From positions 18,086-82,085 of the forward strand of contig NVXK01000005.1 of the NCBI GenBank assembly GCA_002733905.1: a stretch of DNA of 64,000 nucleotides, in the 5' to 3' direction. The position numbers and the translations under genes were made by a program. Positions within the stretch are counted from its first letter, which is position 1; every line of letters starts with the position of its first letter. This DNA is from Robiginitomaculum sp. (lineage in GTDB: Bacteria; Pseudomonadota; Alphaproteobacteria; Caulobacterales; Maricaulaceae). The notes beneath the pieces were generated by a model, which was not told the DNA's origin, made no database searches, and saw only the letters and a program-made list of their open reading frames with translations. Positions 10,641-19,758 of this stretch are shown here, piece by piece.

Positions 10641-11699
10641 ATGGATAGAACCGTAAGAGCCTGTATTTTATTTATGAGTTTTGTCACGCTGGCGTGGGTG
10701 CTGTATTGGCTTCGTAATATTATGGCGCCATTTGCTTTGGCGATTTTCTTCTGGCTTATCATCGACGCCTTTGCGCGGTGGATGGACAGAAAGATGAGTT
10801 TTCTGCCCTATTTTGCAACACTTGCGATTGCGGTTGCGATTGTCGCGGCGAGCCTTGGCGGTATCATTGTCATTATAGCAGATACGGCGGTTGATGTTTC
10901 ACATCAAGCCCCACAATATCAAGAACGTCTTGGCGAAATTCTAAATCCGTTATTTGAACGCTTTAGTGACGGCACATGGCATGGTTTCAATGAGAAGTTC
11001 AAATTGACCCAAAACATTCAGTCTTTGCTAGGTGGGTTTGCCAATTCTATTCAAGGTGTGGTATCCAGTTTTGCTTTCATTGCGATTTATGTGGCGTTTC
11101 TTTTTGCGGCGCAGAACTCATTCCCCAAAAAAATGGACGATCTTTTTCCAGATCCAACCAAACGCATACAGGCGGCCAAAGTTGGGGAACGCATTCGTGT
11201 CAGTATTGAGAAATATCTCGGTATTCAAACGCTGATGAGCCTGATTATGACGGCGCTTTCATTTGGTGTTATGAAATTCTTTGGGCTTGATAATGCGCTC
11301 TTCTGGGCGCTTGTGATTTTCATCTTAAATTACATTCCTGTTGTCGGTTCTGTATTGGCAGGCATTTTTCCAGCTATGTTTGCACTCGTGCAATTTGATA
11401 GTTTGTTGCCCGTTGGCATTATGGCGGCGTTATTATTTGTCGTGCAATTTGTTATTTCAAATACGGTTCAGCCAAAGATGATGGGCGATAGTATGAATTT
11501 AAGCGCGCTTGTTATCATCCTCTCTCTTGTGCTTTGGCAAGGATTATGGGGCGGTGTTGGTGCGTTTCTCTCTGCGCCTCTTACGGTCATTATGATGATT
11601 GTTTTGGCACAGTTTAAAACCACTCATTGGATTGCTGTTCTTTTGAGTGCCGACGGGGAACCCAATGAAAAAGAGACGGTCGCACAACCTTCCCTGTAA
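10641..11699 (+). CDS. AI-2E family transporter (PerM/YdiK type)
   Basis: 352-residue polytopic membrane protein of the AI-2E exporter/PerM family. The N-terminus has paired helices (VLYWLRNIMAPFALAIFFWLI), then a soluble central domain around LGEILNPLFERFSDG, then the conserved QTLMSLIMTALSFG and FWALVIFILNYIPVVGSVLAGIFPA segment, and last ISNTVQPKMMG and LWQGLWGGVGAFLSAPLTV. Members include an autoinducer-2 exporter and Na/H-type transporters, so the substrate is not assigned. GGGAGAG lies close upstream of the ATG. It is probably co-transcribed with the GH5 gene and is followed by a strong terminator. Confidence 0.88.
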   Translation: MDRTVRACILFMSFVTLAWVLYWLRNIMAPFALAIFFWLIIDAFARWMDRKMSFLPYFATLAIAVAIVAASLGGIIVIIADTAVDVSHQAPQYQERLGEILNPLFERFSDGTWHGFNEKFKLTQNIQSLLGGFANSIQGVVSSFAFIAIYVAFLFAAQNSFPKKMDDLFPDPTKRIQAAKVGERIRVSIEKYLGIQTLMSLIMTALSFGVMKFFGLDNALFWALVIFILNYIPVVGSVLAGIFPAMFALVQFDSLLPVGIMAALLFVVQFVISNTVQPKMMGDSMNLSALVIILSLVLWQGLWGGVGAFLSAPLTVIMMIVLAQFKTTHWIAVLLSADGEPNEKETVAQPSL

Positions 11700-11712
11700 A
11701 AATACCAGACAC

Positions 11713-11750
11713 AAAAAAGCCCTCAAAGAGAAATTCTTTGAGGGCTTTTT
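11713..11750. terminator. bidirectional Rho-independent terminator
   Basis: Stem of 15 bp, AAAAAGCCCTCAAAG (11714-11728) with CTTTGAGGGCTTTTT (11736-11750), and a 7-base loop. The A and T tracts on both sides make it work in either direction. It lies between the converging AI-2E permease and dicarboxylate symporter genes. Confidence 0.92.
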
Positions 11751-11773
11751 CATGATTTGAATGACCAATCGGA

Positions 11774-13084
11774 TTAAACGACAGATTCTGATTTAAAGAT
11801 TTCTTCGTCCAATTGATCTTCCCATTTGGCAACGGTACAGGCAACGGCGATATCACCCGAAACATTTGTGACAGTCCGCATCATATCTAGCAAACGGTCA
11901 AACGGGAAAATAAACGCGATAATCATGGTGGCTTGCGCGTCGGTAACCCCAATTGAAATCAAGACACTCGCCGCCAATAACAATCCCGCAGAAGGAATAC
12001 CTGCCGCGCCGATTGACATAAGTGTCGCCATTACGGCCACCATGACATAATCTCCAAATCCCATTGGAATGCCAAAAGCTTGTGACGCAAACAGAGCAAC
12101 AAGACCGAGATAGATCGCTGTTCCGTCCATATTAATGGTCGCACCCATTGGCAAGACTGAACCAGCGATAGATTTATCTACGCCCAAATTATGCTCTGCA
12201 CATGAGATCGTCACTGGTAATGTCGCATTGCTTGACGCGGTTGAATAGGCAACACCCAACGCATCGGCAATGCCGTAAAAATAGCGCTTTACCGGTAGAC
12301 GTAAAATGCCCTTAATAATCAGGCCGCCGTAAACAAGTATAATTTGAAGGAAACATGCGAGGTAGAGAGCGAAAGCCAGTTTACCAATGCTTGATAAAAT
12401 CCCCAAACCATTCGTGCCCAGCACCCAAGCCATCAGCGCCATAACGCCATATGGCGCCAAATTCATTACCATCATCGTAATTTTCATCACAACTTCGGCA
12501 GCGGATTCAAAGAAATCCCCAAGTGGTTTGCCCTTTTCGCCGCTTAGCAGAATACCAACACCAAGAAGCACAGAGAAGAAAATGATTTGCAATACATTGC
12601 CTTCTGCAAAGGCTTGTACAGGGTTGCGCGGAATGATCGAGATGAATTTATCAGCGATACCTGCATTGGCCGCGCCTGCATTTTCAAGACTATTGGCGAC
12701 ACTCGCCATGCCTTTTTGTGCGCCCTCGGCAATGTTTTCAATGCCAATACCAGGTTGCACCAATGTGCCAATACCCAGTCCGAGCCATACTGCGAAAAAG
12801 GTGGTGAATAAATATAAACCGATTGTACGCGCACCGAGCGAGCCTAATCGTTTTGGATCACCCATTGCGATCACACCCGACACAAGTGTCGTGGCAATCA
12901 AAGGCACAACCAACATGCGGATCAAATTAACAAAGGCAGTGCCAAATGGATAAATCCAGTCTTGTGCAATTTTTTCGCCTTTCTCACCAAGGCCGTAATG
13001 AAGCCCGAGTCCAATAATTACACCCAGAAACAAACCGATAAAAACCCGTTTCCACAATGTCAAAGCACGCCAAGATTTTAGCAT
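11774..13084 (-). CDS. dicarboxylate/amino acid:cation symporter (DAACS family)
   Basis: 436-residue secondary transporter of the GltP/DctA family, importing glutamate, aspartate or C4-dicarboxylates with Na or H. Visible family motifs are NLIRMLVVPLIATTLVSG near the N-terminus, the serine-rich hairpin STASSNATLPVTI, the unwound-helix site GATINMDGTA and the C-terminal DRLLDMMRTVTNVSGD. The longest frame would start at a TTG at 13096, but GGGGA sits six bases before the ATG at 13084, which is used here. Downstream it shares the terminator at 11713-11750. Confidence 0.92.
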   Translation of the reverse strand: MLKSWRALTLWKRVFIGLFLGVIIGLGLHYGLGEKGEKIAQDWIYPFGTAFVNLIRMLVVPLIATTLVSGVIAMGDPKRLGSLGARTIGLYLFTTFFAVWLGLGIGTLVQPGIGIENIAEGAQKGMASVANSLENAGAANAGIADKFISIIPRNPVQAFAEGNVLQIIFFSVLLGVGILLSGEKGKPLGDFFESAAEVVMKITMMVMNLAPYGVMALMAWVLGTNGLGILSSIGKLAFALYLACFLQIILVYGGLIIKGILRLPVKRYFYGIADALGVAYSTASSNATLPVTISCAEHNLGVDKSIAGSVLPMGATINMDGTAIYLGLVALFASQAFGIPMGFGDYVMVAVMATLMSIGAAGIPSAGLLLAASVLISIGVTDAQATMIIAFIFPFDRLLDMMRTVTNVSGDIAVACTVAKWEDQLDEEIFKSESVV

Positions 13085-13178
13085 TTTATTCCCCAAATTT
13101 ATTTTATTTATTCATCATATGTACGACGAGGCGTCTGGACTGGCAAGAGCTAGTATAAACAGGCTTAAGGTACACACA

Positions 13179-13220
13179 CAAAAAACCCGCAATAAAGCCC
13201 CCTTTGGGAAACGAGGGCTT
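13179..13220 (-). terminator. probable terminator of the prolyl oligopeptidase gene
   Basis: On the minus strand the imperfect stem AAGCCC (13215-13220 complement) with GGGCTT (13195-13200 complement) is followed by TATTGCGGGTTTTTT. It sits 20 bases past the peptidase stop codon and before the symporter start. The stem is short, so strength is uncertain. Confidence 0.55.
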
Positions 13221-13240
13221 CATTTGGTTTATCTGGGCAG

Positions 13241-15430
13241 TTAGTGTTTATCTTTACTCATTAATTTATCTTCAAGGTAAGAATAAATCAGGGCGTAAGA
13301 ATGCGCGGTTTCTTCAAGATTAGCCGCGCCTGCATGACCGCCATCTATGTTTTCATAATAGAGGAAATCATGGCCCATATCTTCGAGACGTTGCGCGATT
13401 TTTCGGGCATGGGCAGGATGCACACGGTCATCTTTGGTTGATGTATAAATATACATTTCTGGATATTTTACGTCTGGGCGTACATTATGATATGGCGACA
13501 AACTCCGCAAATATGCACCTTCGACCGCGTCGTCTGGATTGCCATATTCTCCCATCCAACTTGCACCCGCCAGTAATTTGTGAAAGCGCATCATATCAAG
13601 GAGCGGCACACCGCACACAATCGCGTTAAACAAATCTGGACGTTGGGTGAACATGACGCCCATTAGCAAACCACCATTAGAGCGACCATGAGCGCCAAGA
13701 TGTTTTGGGCTTGTGACTTTGCGATCAATTAAATCTTCGGCGACTGCGATGAAATCATCATACACGATTTGGCGTTTTGTTTTCAAACCCGCCTGATGCC
13801 ATTTCGGGCCGTACTCACCACCGCCGCGAATATTTGCCGACACATAGACACCGCCGCGCTCTAGCCATGCGCGGCCAATGGTGGCGCTATAGCTTGGGTT
13901 GATCGAGATTTCAAAACCGCCATAACCATACAGCAGTGTCGGATTTTTGCCGTCATGCTTCATGCCTTTTTTATGGACGATATAATATGGAATTTTTGTG
14001 CCATCTGTTGACACTGCGTGCAATTGCTCTGCCACCATAGATGTTGCGTCAAACCAGCTTGGTAAGGATTTAGCCACTTTTGATGTCATTGTCGATGTGT
14101 CCAAAGACCAGAGCGTATCAGGCGAGAGGAAGCTTTCTGTATTGATAAATGCTACGTCTTCTTTGCTATTGGTCGACCCAATAGACACATTACCATTTTC
14201 AGGGAAATCGAGCTTGGTTTTGCTCCATTTGCCATCCTTGAAATCAAAAGCATAGGCCGCGCCAGAAACGTCTTCATATATACTCATGAGTAGAGCTGAT
14301 TTTGTCACGCCGCTACCGCCAAGCGATTGGCTCTCGGACGGGGTGAAGACTTCATGCAATGTATCGATTTTTCCGTCTGACATAAAATCAGCAATCGCAA
14401 ATGAAAGCAGTGCGCCTGCTTTATATCCACGCCAGTCTTCTTGTAATGTCATTAATTGCTGACCTTTGAAATGCTCGCCAAGACTTGCTTTTTCAGGCAT
14501 TGGCACTTGCACAGGTTTGAAAGCATTTTCGCCCGTTTGCGGAATCCAGAAATATTCTGTGGTGTAAAAAGTTTTGCTTTTGACAATCATGATTTCATCG
14601 ACGCCGTCAGCATTTTCAATTGTACCAGCCCAAACGCCCATGTCAGTTTTTTCGCCGCGCAATAATTCACGTGCTTCTGACAATGGTGTGCCACGTGTCC
14701 AGAGCTTGACCACAAGTGGATAACCAGAACTACTCATGGTGCCTTCGCCGAAATCAACGCCGACAACAAGATGGTTTTTGTCGAGCCACGCCGCGCCGCC
14801 TTTTGATTCAGCAAGGACAAATCCGTCTTTGACAAAGCTTTTACTGGCCACATCAAACTCACGACGTTCGACCGCGTCTTTACCGCCGATAGACAGCGAA
14901 ACCATGCAGTGATTATAATCAGGGGCGAGACATGAATTGCCTTTATAGACCCAGTTTTTACCTTCTGCTTTAGCCAAAGCGTCCATATCAAGGACAGTTT
15001 CCCATACAGGGTTTTCGCTTGCATAACTTTCAAGTGTCGTGGTGCGCCAAATCCCTTTGACGTGGTTTTTATCTTGCCAAAAATTATGTGCCAGACCTGC
15101 GCGGTAAGAAATATAGGCAATTTTTTCTGGAGAATTATAAATCTCTAAAAGCTCGGCTTTCATGTCTTTATACACATCGCCCTGCATTTTTGCGGCGGAG
15201 GCTGTGTTCCAGTCATTAACTTTCGCCAGAGCCGTTTCGCCCAATACCTCTTCGAGCCAAATATGGTCTGCGTCTGTTTGACCAGCAGTCGTATATGCCA
15301 TTGGGGTATCCTTGTTTAATTGATATGCAGTTTTTACAGATGTCATGATTGCCTTGTCATCAAGCGTTTCGCTTGCTTGACACGCAGTAAGCGCCGCAAC
15401 GCATAAGCCCATTAAAAGAAATTTTTTCAT
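13241..15430 (-). CDS. prolyl oligopeptidase family serine peptidase, lipoprotein
   Basis: 729 residues, the usual length for family S9A. A lipoprotein signal (MKKFLLMGLCVAALTAC) anchors it outside the cytoplasm. An N-terminal beta-propeller is followed by the alpha/beta hydrolase domain: LYGYGGFEISINPSYS (oxyanion region), ANIRGGGEYGPKWHQAG, the nucleophile GAHGRSNGGLLMG, the Asp region STKDDRVHPAHA and the catalytic His in NIDGGHAGA. It cleaves short peptides after proline or similar residues. GAGGG seven bases before the ATG at 15430 supports the start. The N-terminal cap is more divergent than the catalytic half. Confidence 0.93.
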   Translation of the reverse strand: MKKFLLMGLCVAALTACQASETLDDKAIMTSVKTAYQLNKDTPMAYTTAGQTDADHIWLEEVLGETALAKVNDWNTASAAKMQGDVYKDMKAELLEIYNSPEKIAYISYRAGLAHNFWQDKNHVKGIWRTTTLESYASENPVWETVLDMDALAKAEGKNWVYKGNSCLAPDYNHCMVSLSIGGKDAVERREFDVASKSFVKDGFVLAESKGGAAWLDKNHLVVGVDFGEGTMSSSGYPLVVKLWTRGTPLSEARELLRGEKTDMGVWAGTIENADGVDEIMIVKSKTFYTTEYFWIPQTGENAFKPVQVPMPEKASLGEHFKGQQLMTLQEDWRGYKAGALLSFAIADFMSDGKIDTLHEVFTPSESQSLGGSGVTKSALLMSIYEDVSGAAYAFDFKDGKWSKTKLDFPENGNVSIGSTNSKEDVAFINTESFLSPDTLWSLDTSTMTSKVAKSLPSWFDATSMVAEQLHAVSTDGTKIPYYIVHKKGMKHDGKNPTLLYGYGGFEISINPSYSATIGRAWLERGGVYVSANIRGGGEYGPKWHQAGLKTKRQIVYDDFIAVAEDLIDRKVTSPKHLGAHGRSNGGLLMGVMFTQRPDLFNAIVCGVPLLDMMRFHKLLAGASWMGEYGNPDDAVEGAYLRSLSPYHNVRPDVKYPEMYIYTSTKDDRVHPAHARKIAQRLEDMGHDFLYYENIDGGHAGAANLEETAHSYALIYSYLEDKLMSKDKH

Positions 15431-15559
15431 AATATGTCCCTCAATCTATCTTATATGTATTGAGGGCTATTCAATCGGAAAATATTGGGTGTAGCAAGGG
15501 AAGACTGTTCTAATTTTTGGACATTTCAGGCATATATTACCTGTAAAATATATTGAATT

Positions 15560-15805
15560 TCAGTCCGTAGGTTTCTCTATTTCGTAAATGGCTTCGGTAA
15601 GTAATTCCATTTTTCGGATCAATAGGGCCTGCGCGTCATACAAGCCTTGATTATAGTAATAGGCGCCCATTTCTTTTTCTAAAAAATCTAAAAGAAATTG
15701 CACCTCGAAACGACCAATATCTTGGTTCAGCTCCTCATTGAAATAGGTTTGAATTTTGGTGAGTAAAACTTTTTTGTTTTCGTCAGGTATATTGATCTGT
15801 GTCAT
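15560..15805 (-). CDS. DUF2164 family small protein
   Basis: 81 residues, predicted cytoplasmic and helical. It matches the DUF2164 pattern: KIQTYFNEELNQDIGRFEVQ, then FLLDFLEKEMGAYYYNQGLYDAQALL, then AIYEIEKPTD. No biochemical function is known for the family. The longer frame adds 18 residues that look non-coding; GGGGA nine bases before the ATG at 15805 marks the likely start. It is divergent from dapF, with 82 bases between the two starts holding both promoters. Confidence 0.78.
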   Translation of the reverse strand: MTQINIPDENKKVLLTKIQTYFNEELNQDIGRFEVQFLLDFLEKEMGAYYYNQGLYDAQALLIRKMELLTEAIYEIEKPTD

Positions 15806-15887
15806 TGCGTATTTCCCCATTGGCATTCGCAATATAAAGCCACATGTCGTTCTTGCCAATATGGTTCACACTGCTTATATCAGTTTT

Positions 15888-16757
15888 ATGAAATTTTATA
15901 TCATGAATGGAGCAGGTAATCGGTTTGGCGTGTTTGATGCACGCGACGACGCTGATTTTGTCATGCACGAAACTCTCGCGGTTTCTACGAGTGCAAAAAA
16001 TGGGCCTATGGGCGCATTGGGTGCTGACCAAATTATCGTGATGCGTAAACCTAAAAACCCAGACGCCGATATATTTATGGAAATCTGGAACGCGCAAGGG
16101 TTCGAGGTTGATGCGTGTGGCAATGCTTCGCGGTGTATTCCGTGGTTGATTATGGTTGAGCAAGGCCAAGATAAAATCGTTCTCGAAACAAATGCAGGCC
16201 TCCTTTACACCGAACGTAAAGGCGAGACCCAAATCAGTGTTGATATGGGTAAGCCACGCCTTGAATGGGACGAAATTCCACTAGACGAATATATGGACAC
16301 CCATATTGTCGATGTAAAAGTTGGCCCGATTGACGACCCTGTTCTTTGCAATCCTGGTGCAGTCAGCATGGGCAACCCACATTGCGTGTTCTTTGTCGAT
16401 GATGTTGACGCGACTGCGGTGGATAAAATTGGCCCTATGATTGAATTTCACCCTTTATTTCCCCAACAAGTCAATGTTGGCTTTGCGGAAATTCGCAATG
16501 CGGCAAATGGTGAAGCAGAAATTCGTCTGCGTGTTTGGGAGCGCGGCGCTGGCCTCACCCAAGCTTGTGGTACGGGCGCATGTGCGGCTCTTGTCGCGGC
16601 GCACCGTCAAAAACGTATTGGGCGATCTGCCAATGTTATTATGGACGGCGGTGTCTTGCACATTGAATGGCGTGAGAGCGATGATCATGTGATTAAGACA
16701 GGGCCTGTCGCCTTTGAGTCCGAGCTTGTCTATAATAATGGGCGTTTTAGCGCTTAG
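15888..16757 (+). CDS. dapF: diaminopimelate epimerase
   Basis: Cofactor-independent epimerase that turns LL-diaminopimelate into the meso form for lysine and peptidoglycan. 289 residues. The two catalytic cysteines lie in DACGNASRC and in LTQACGTGACAA; the substrate-binding MNGAGNRFG is at the N-terminus and SMGNPHCVFFVDD in the middle. The usual GAGNDF is GAGNRF here, a mild departure. The ATG at 15888 matches the family N-terminus (MKFYIMNGAGN) but lacks a clear Shine-Dalgarno; an ATG at 15861 is the alternative. It converges with the DivL-like gene six bases later. Confidence 0.93.
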   Translation: MKFYIMNGAGNRFGVFDARDDADFVMHETLAVSTSAKNGPMGALGADQIIVMRKPKNPDADIFMEIWNAQGFEVDACGNASRCIPWLIMVEQGQDKIVLETNAGLLYTERKGETQISVDMGKPRLEWDEIPLDEYMDTHIVDVKVGPIDDPVLCNPGAVSMGNPHCVFFVDDVDATAVDKIGPMIEFHPLFPQQVNVGFAEIRNAANGEAEIRLRVWERGAGLTQACGTGACAALVAAHRQKRIGRSANVIMDGGVLHIEWRESDDHVIKTGPVAFESELVYNNGRFSA

Positions 16758-16763
16758 TTTAAT

Positions 16764-19208
16764 TTACAAATCAAGTTCAGGATGTGCGCCGCCGAGTGAA
16801 GCTTCTCTTGGAAGATGACATGTCACATGTGTACCCATGCCCTCTTCTGATTCCAACTCGACCCAACCCCCATGTTGCGCGACAAAACGCTCGACCAAAG
16901 CAAGGCCAAGACCTGTACCGCCGCGTGTTGATTTAAAGCTTTCAAACACTTGTGGTTGGCGTTCGGCCGGAATGCCAATACCGTCATCTTTCACCCAAAT
17001 ACGAATGCCAGAACCATCACCCGACGCATCTTTTGACGCGCCAATTTCAATATTACCGCCTGGCTTGGTAAAACGTATCGCGTTGGAAATAAGGTTTTGC
17101 ACGATTTGTTTAATTCGTTTTTCATCAGCGCGGATAATGCCAATATCTGTTGGGCATTCCAAAACAACTTTGATCTGTGTATCTTCAACTTTTGTGACCA
17201 CATAATCCAATGCATTTTCCAACAGATAATAAATCTCGACATCACCAAGATCTAAATCAACCGCGTCTGCCTCTACCGCCGCAATGTCGAGAATATCATT
17301 AAAGGTTTTTGCCAATTCCTCGGACGCGGTTTGAATGGCAAAAATATATTCACTTTGCTTGTCGGTTAACTCTCCCGCGACACCACTTTGTAAAAATTCT
17401 GCATAACCTGAAATCGTGGTTAGGGGCGTGCGTAATTGATAACTGACATGGCCGACAAATTCCGTTTTCAAACGGTCTGCGGCTTCCAGAGCTTCGGCCC
17501 GTTCACGGTATGCATCTTCGGTGCGGCGTGACCTTGTAATGTCGTCCCATGCAATTAATGTCGCGCCGTCAGGAAGTGGCTTGCTCAGGAAAGTAAGAAT
17601 CGTGTCATCTGATCTGCGAATTTCACCGTTCACATGGCGGCGTGCTTCTGGACTTGGGTCTGTGGTTCTTGCCACCATTTCAGACCAGAAAGCGCGGTCA
17701 TGATAAAGTTTGAGATGTAGACCTGTAAGTTCGCGAAATAATGGCTCATCCTTAAGTGCATTGCTTGGCAAGCTCCACATGGTTTCATACGCTGCATTGT
17801 GTATTTTAAGACGCCCATCAGGGCCAAATACGGCGACACCTTCGGTCAATTTATCGAGCGTCGCTTTTTGCACATTAATCAATGTGCCAAGGCGTGAGCG
17901 CATCGTCATCTGATCTGTCATATCGCCAAATAATAATGACAAGCCACCTTCTGGATCGCGCATACGCACAAGACGAATTTCACGACCATCTGGCAAGCTC
18001 CACAACTCGTCCGTCATTTCATCTGGCCAGTCTGTATAAAAAGAAAGTTCCGCACGCTTCCAGTCGCGGTAATCGGGCTGTTCTGGCAAGCGGCGTTTTT
18101 CACGCATATGGTCGAGCCATTCCCCGTGGCTCGGTCTGAGCTTGAACCAATTTTCGTCTAATCCGAACATGGTCGCAAATGCCGTATTATGAAAATTCAT
18201 TCTTTGGTCAACACCAAAAATAACCACCGCTTCACCCATATTATTCAATGTCTCGTCATGGGCGCGTATATGATTTGTCAAAGCTGTACGTAATTGTGAC
18301 GCCTCGGAGGCATCAACGACGATACCCGCAATCCCACCAGAAACGGGAAACATGGTCAATGTCGAGGGTTTAACCTTGCCATTGACAATCAAAGGACGTG
18401 CTTCCTTAACCACTATATTTTCGTTCATTGCTTTATGGGCTTGTGCCACACATTTATTATCTAACTGAATTTGGTCTGCCAATACAGTCTGCACGTTATC
18501 GACGCCTACATAATCGCAATAGGCTTTATTTGCCCAAACAATACGGCCTGTGCCGCTCATCCGCCAAAGAGGAAAAGGTGCCTTGCCCATGATTTCAACA
18601 AATGCAACAGGGTCGGTGAGCGCAATGAGTTTTTCTTTTTCAAATTTCGTAATAGCGTCTTTTTCATCGCGTCCACGAATACTTGCATCTTCGAGCCAGA
18701 CAACGACTTGCGCGCCTGCGACATTACCGTCGACCTCGATCAGCTTACCCCCCGCAAGGGTAATAGAGGTCGAGAACCCTTCGCCGTTCTCGCGCAAGGC
18801 GCTAATCAATTGTCGTAATGTGCGGTCAGAACCGTCTTGGGAAAGTGTGTTAAAGTCGGCAATGCCGTCTAGTAACCGCCTTGCAAATTCTTTGGGTTTA
18901 CCCGGTTCTGCGAATCGCACTAATGATGCCAGAGCCGCGGCAGAGCCATATACAATTGGGTCGCCCCAATTCAGATCAGGGTCTGGTACTTTTTGTTCCC
19001 ATACAAGTATCAATCCGGGATAAGCGCCAAAAACGGCTTCTGCGCGGCCTAATTGATGGTCAAGGTCTTGGGCTTTTTTGCGCCATTTATCGGCAGCGCT
19101 ACGTTTGCTCGCGCTGAGGCGCATCGTGCTAAACGCAACCACAACTGCAAAGACAACCGCGCCTACGGTTACCCATAATGATAAATCATTGATTGTATCT
19201 GCGTTCAA
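16764..19208 (-). CDS. divL: DivL-like PAS-domain histidine kinase homologue with Tyr in place of the H-box His
   Basis: 814 residues: one N-terminal membrane helix (LWVTVGAVVFAVVVAFSTM), several PAS-like domains (around residues 210-320, 335-440 and 455-560), then a dimerisation helix and a HATPase domain. The H-box reads HVSYQLRTPLTTISGYAEFL, with Tyr590 where phosphorylated kinases have His. This is the hallmark of Caulobacter DivL, which controls the CckA-CtrA relay rather than acting as a normal kinase. The ATP lid is intact (N-box QNLISNAIRF, DDGIGIP, GGTGLGLAL). The start is a TTG at 19208; the first internal ATG would lose the membrane helix. DivL identity is inferred from this residue and the architecture. 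It overlaps no neighbour and converges with dapF. Confidence 0.8.
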   Translation of the reverse strand: MNADTINDLSLWVTVGAVVFAVVVAFSTMRLSASKRSAADKWRKKAQDLDHQLGRAEAVFGAYPGLILVWEQKVPDPDLNWGDPIVYGSAAALASLVRFAEPGKPKEFARRLLDGIADFNTLSQDGSDRTLRQLISALRENGEGFSTSITLAGGKLIEVDGNVAGAQVVVWLEDASIRGRDEKDAITKFEKEKLIALTDPVAFVEIMGKAPFPLWRMSGTGRIVWANKAYCDYVGVDNVQTVLADQIQLDNKCVAQAHKAMNENIVVKEARPLIVNGKVKPSTLTMFPVSGGIAGIVVDASEASQLRTALTNHIRAHDETLNNMGEAVVIFGVDQRMNFHNTAFATMFGLDENWFKLRPSHGEWLDHMREKRRLPEQPDYRDWKRAELSFYTDWPDEMTDELWSLPDGREIRLVRMRDPEGGLSLLFGDMTDQMTMRSRLGTLINVQKATLDKLTEGVAVFGPDGRLKIHNAAYETMWSLPSNALKDEPLFRELTGLHLKLYHDRAFWSEMVARTTDPSPEARRHVNGEIRRSDDTILTFLSKPLPDGATLIAWDDITRSRRTEDAYRERAEALEAADRLKTEFVGHVSYQLRTPLTTISGYAEFLQSGVAGELTDKQSEYIFAIQTASEELAKTFNDILDIAAVEADAVDLDLGDVEIYYLLENALDYVVTKVEDTQIKVVLECPTDIGIIRADEKRIKQIVQNLISNAIRFTKPGGNIEIGASKDASGDGSGIRIWVKDDGIGIPAERQPQVFESFKSTRGGTGLGLALVERFVAQHGGWVELESEEGMGTHVTCHLPREASLGGAHPELDL

Positions 19209-19332
19209 AACTTTGCTCTCAAAACTTTACGGACTTCTAAAATTATAAAAGCCGTTTCCCCACTGCATAACGAATCATACAAGGCTCAGTCGCACTTGGC
19301 TAGGAAAGTCTTTTTGCCATTTCTGTTCGTGC

Positions 19333-19758
19333 TTACCCGCCTAAGCTTACCTTGCCAAATTTATAGCGTAGTAAAACACGGCATGATTTCAATTCTCCAC
19401 CTTGTGGGGGGTGAAAACGCCATGCGCGTGCGGCCTTTAGAGCATTACTGCCAAATAAGCGGTCGGGTAAAGCCCGTTCAATGTCTACATTTGTAGGTAC
19501 GCCGCTTGCATCAATATCAAGGCGTAAAATTACCCAACCTTGCCGCCCGCTTTTAAACGCCCTTTTGGGATATGTGGGCAAAGTAAATGATTTTGCCGCC
19601 AGTTTTTCGCCGCCTATACAATCATTTTTATCAGCATAACCTTTCACCCAAGGATCGGGCGGATAATCGGATTTTGGGTAAAATATAGTTTTACTGGCAC
19701 AGCCTGTTAATAACATAAACGCAAGAGCAAGAATGGGAACACATGATTTTACTTTCAT
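19333..19758 (-). CDS. lipoprotein with TonB C-terminal domain
   Basis: 141 residues. A signal peptide with lipobox (ALAFMLLTGC) is followed by a short spacer and a TonB-C type fold: PTYPKRAFKSGRQGWVILRLDID, GVPTNVDIERALP, then NALKAARAWRFHPP. Unlike true TonB there is no N-terminal transmembrane anchor or Pro-rich spacer, so it probably does not energise receptors by itself; such single-domain lipoproteins are common and uncharacterised. The ATG overlaps the HPr stop (ATGA), and GGAG lies seven bases upstream, so it is translationally coupled to ptsH. Confidence 0.75.
   Translation of the reverse strand: MKVKSCVPILALAFMLLTGCASKTIFYPKSDYPPDPWVKGYADKNDCIGGEKLAAKSFTLPTYPKRAFKSGRQGWVILRLDIDASGVPTNVDIERALPDRLFGSNALKAARAWRFHPPQGGELKSCRVLLRYKFGKVSLGG

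Noticed and set aside
12387-12953. 188-residue plus-strand ORF inside the dicarboxylate symporter gene
   Set aside because: Shadow frame of a clearly conserved transporter; composition is that of an antisense membrane gene.
15783-16232. 149-residue minus-strand ORF opposite dapF
   Set aside because: It lies antisense to the conserved dapF coding sequence, has no ribosome site and no recognisable domain.
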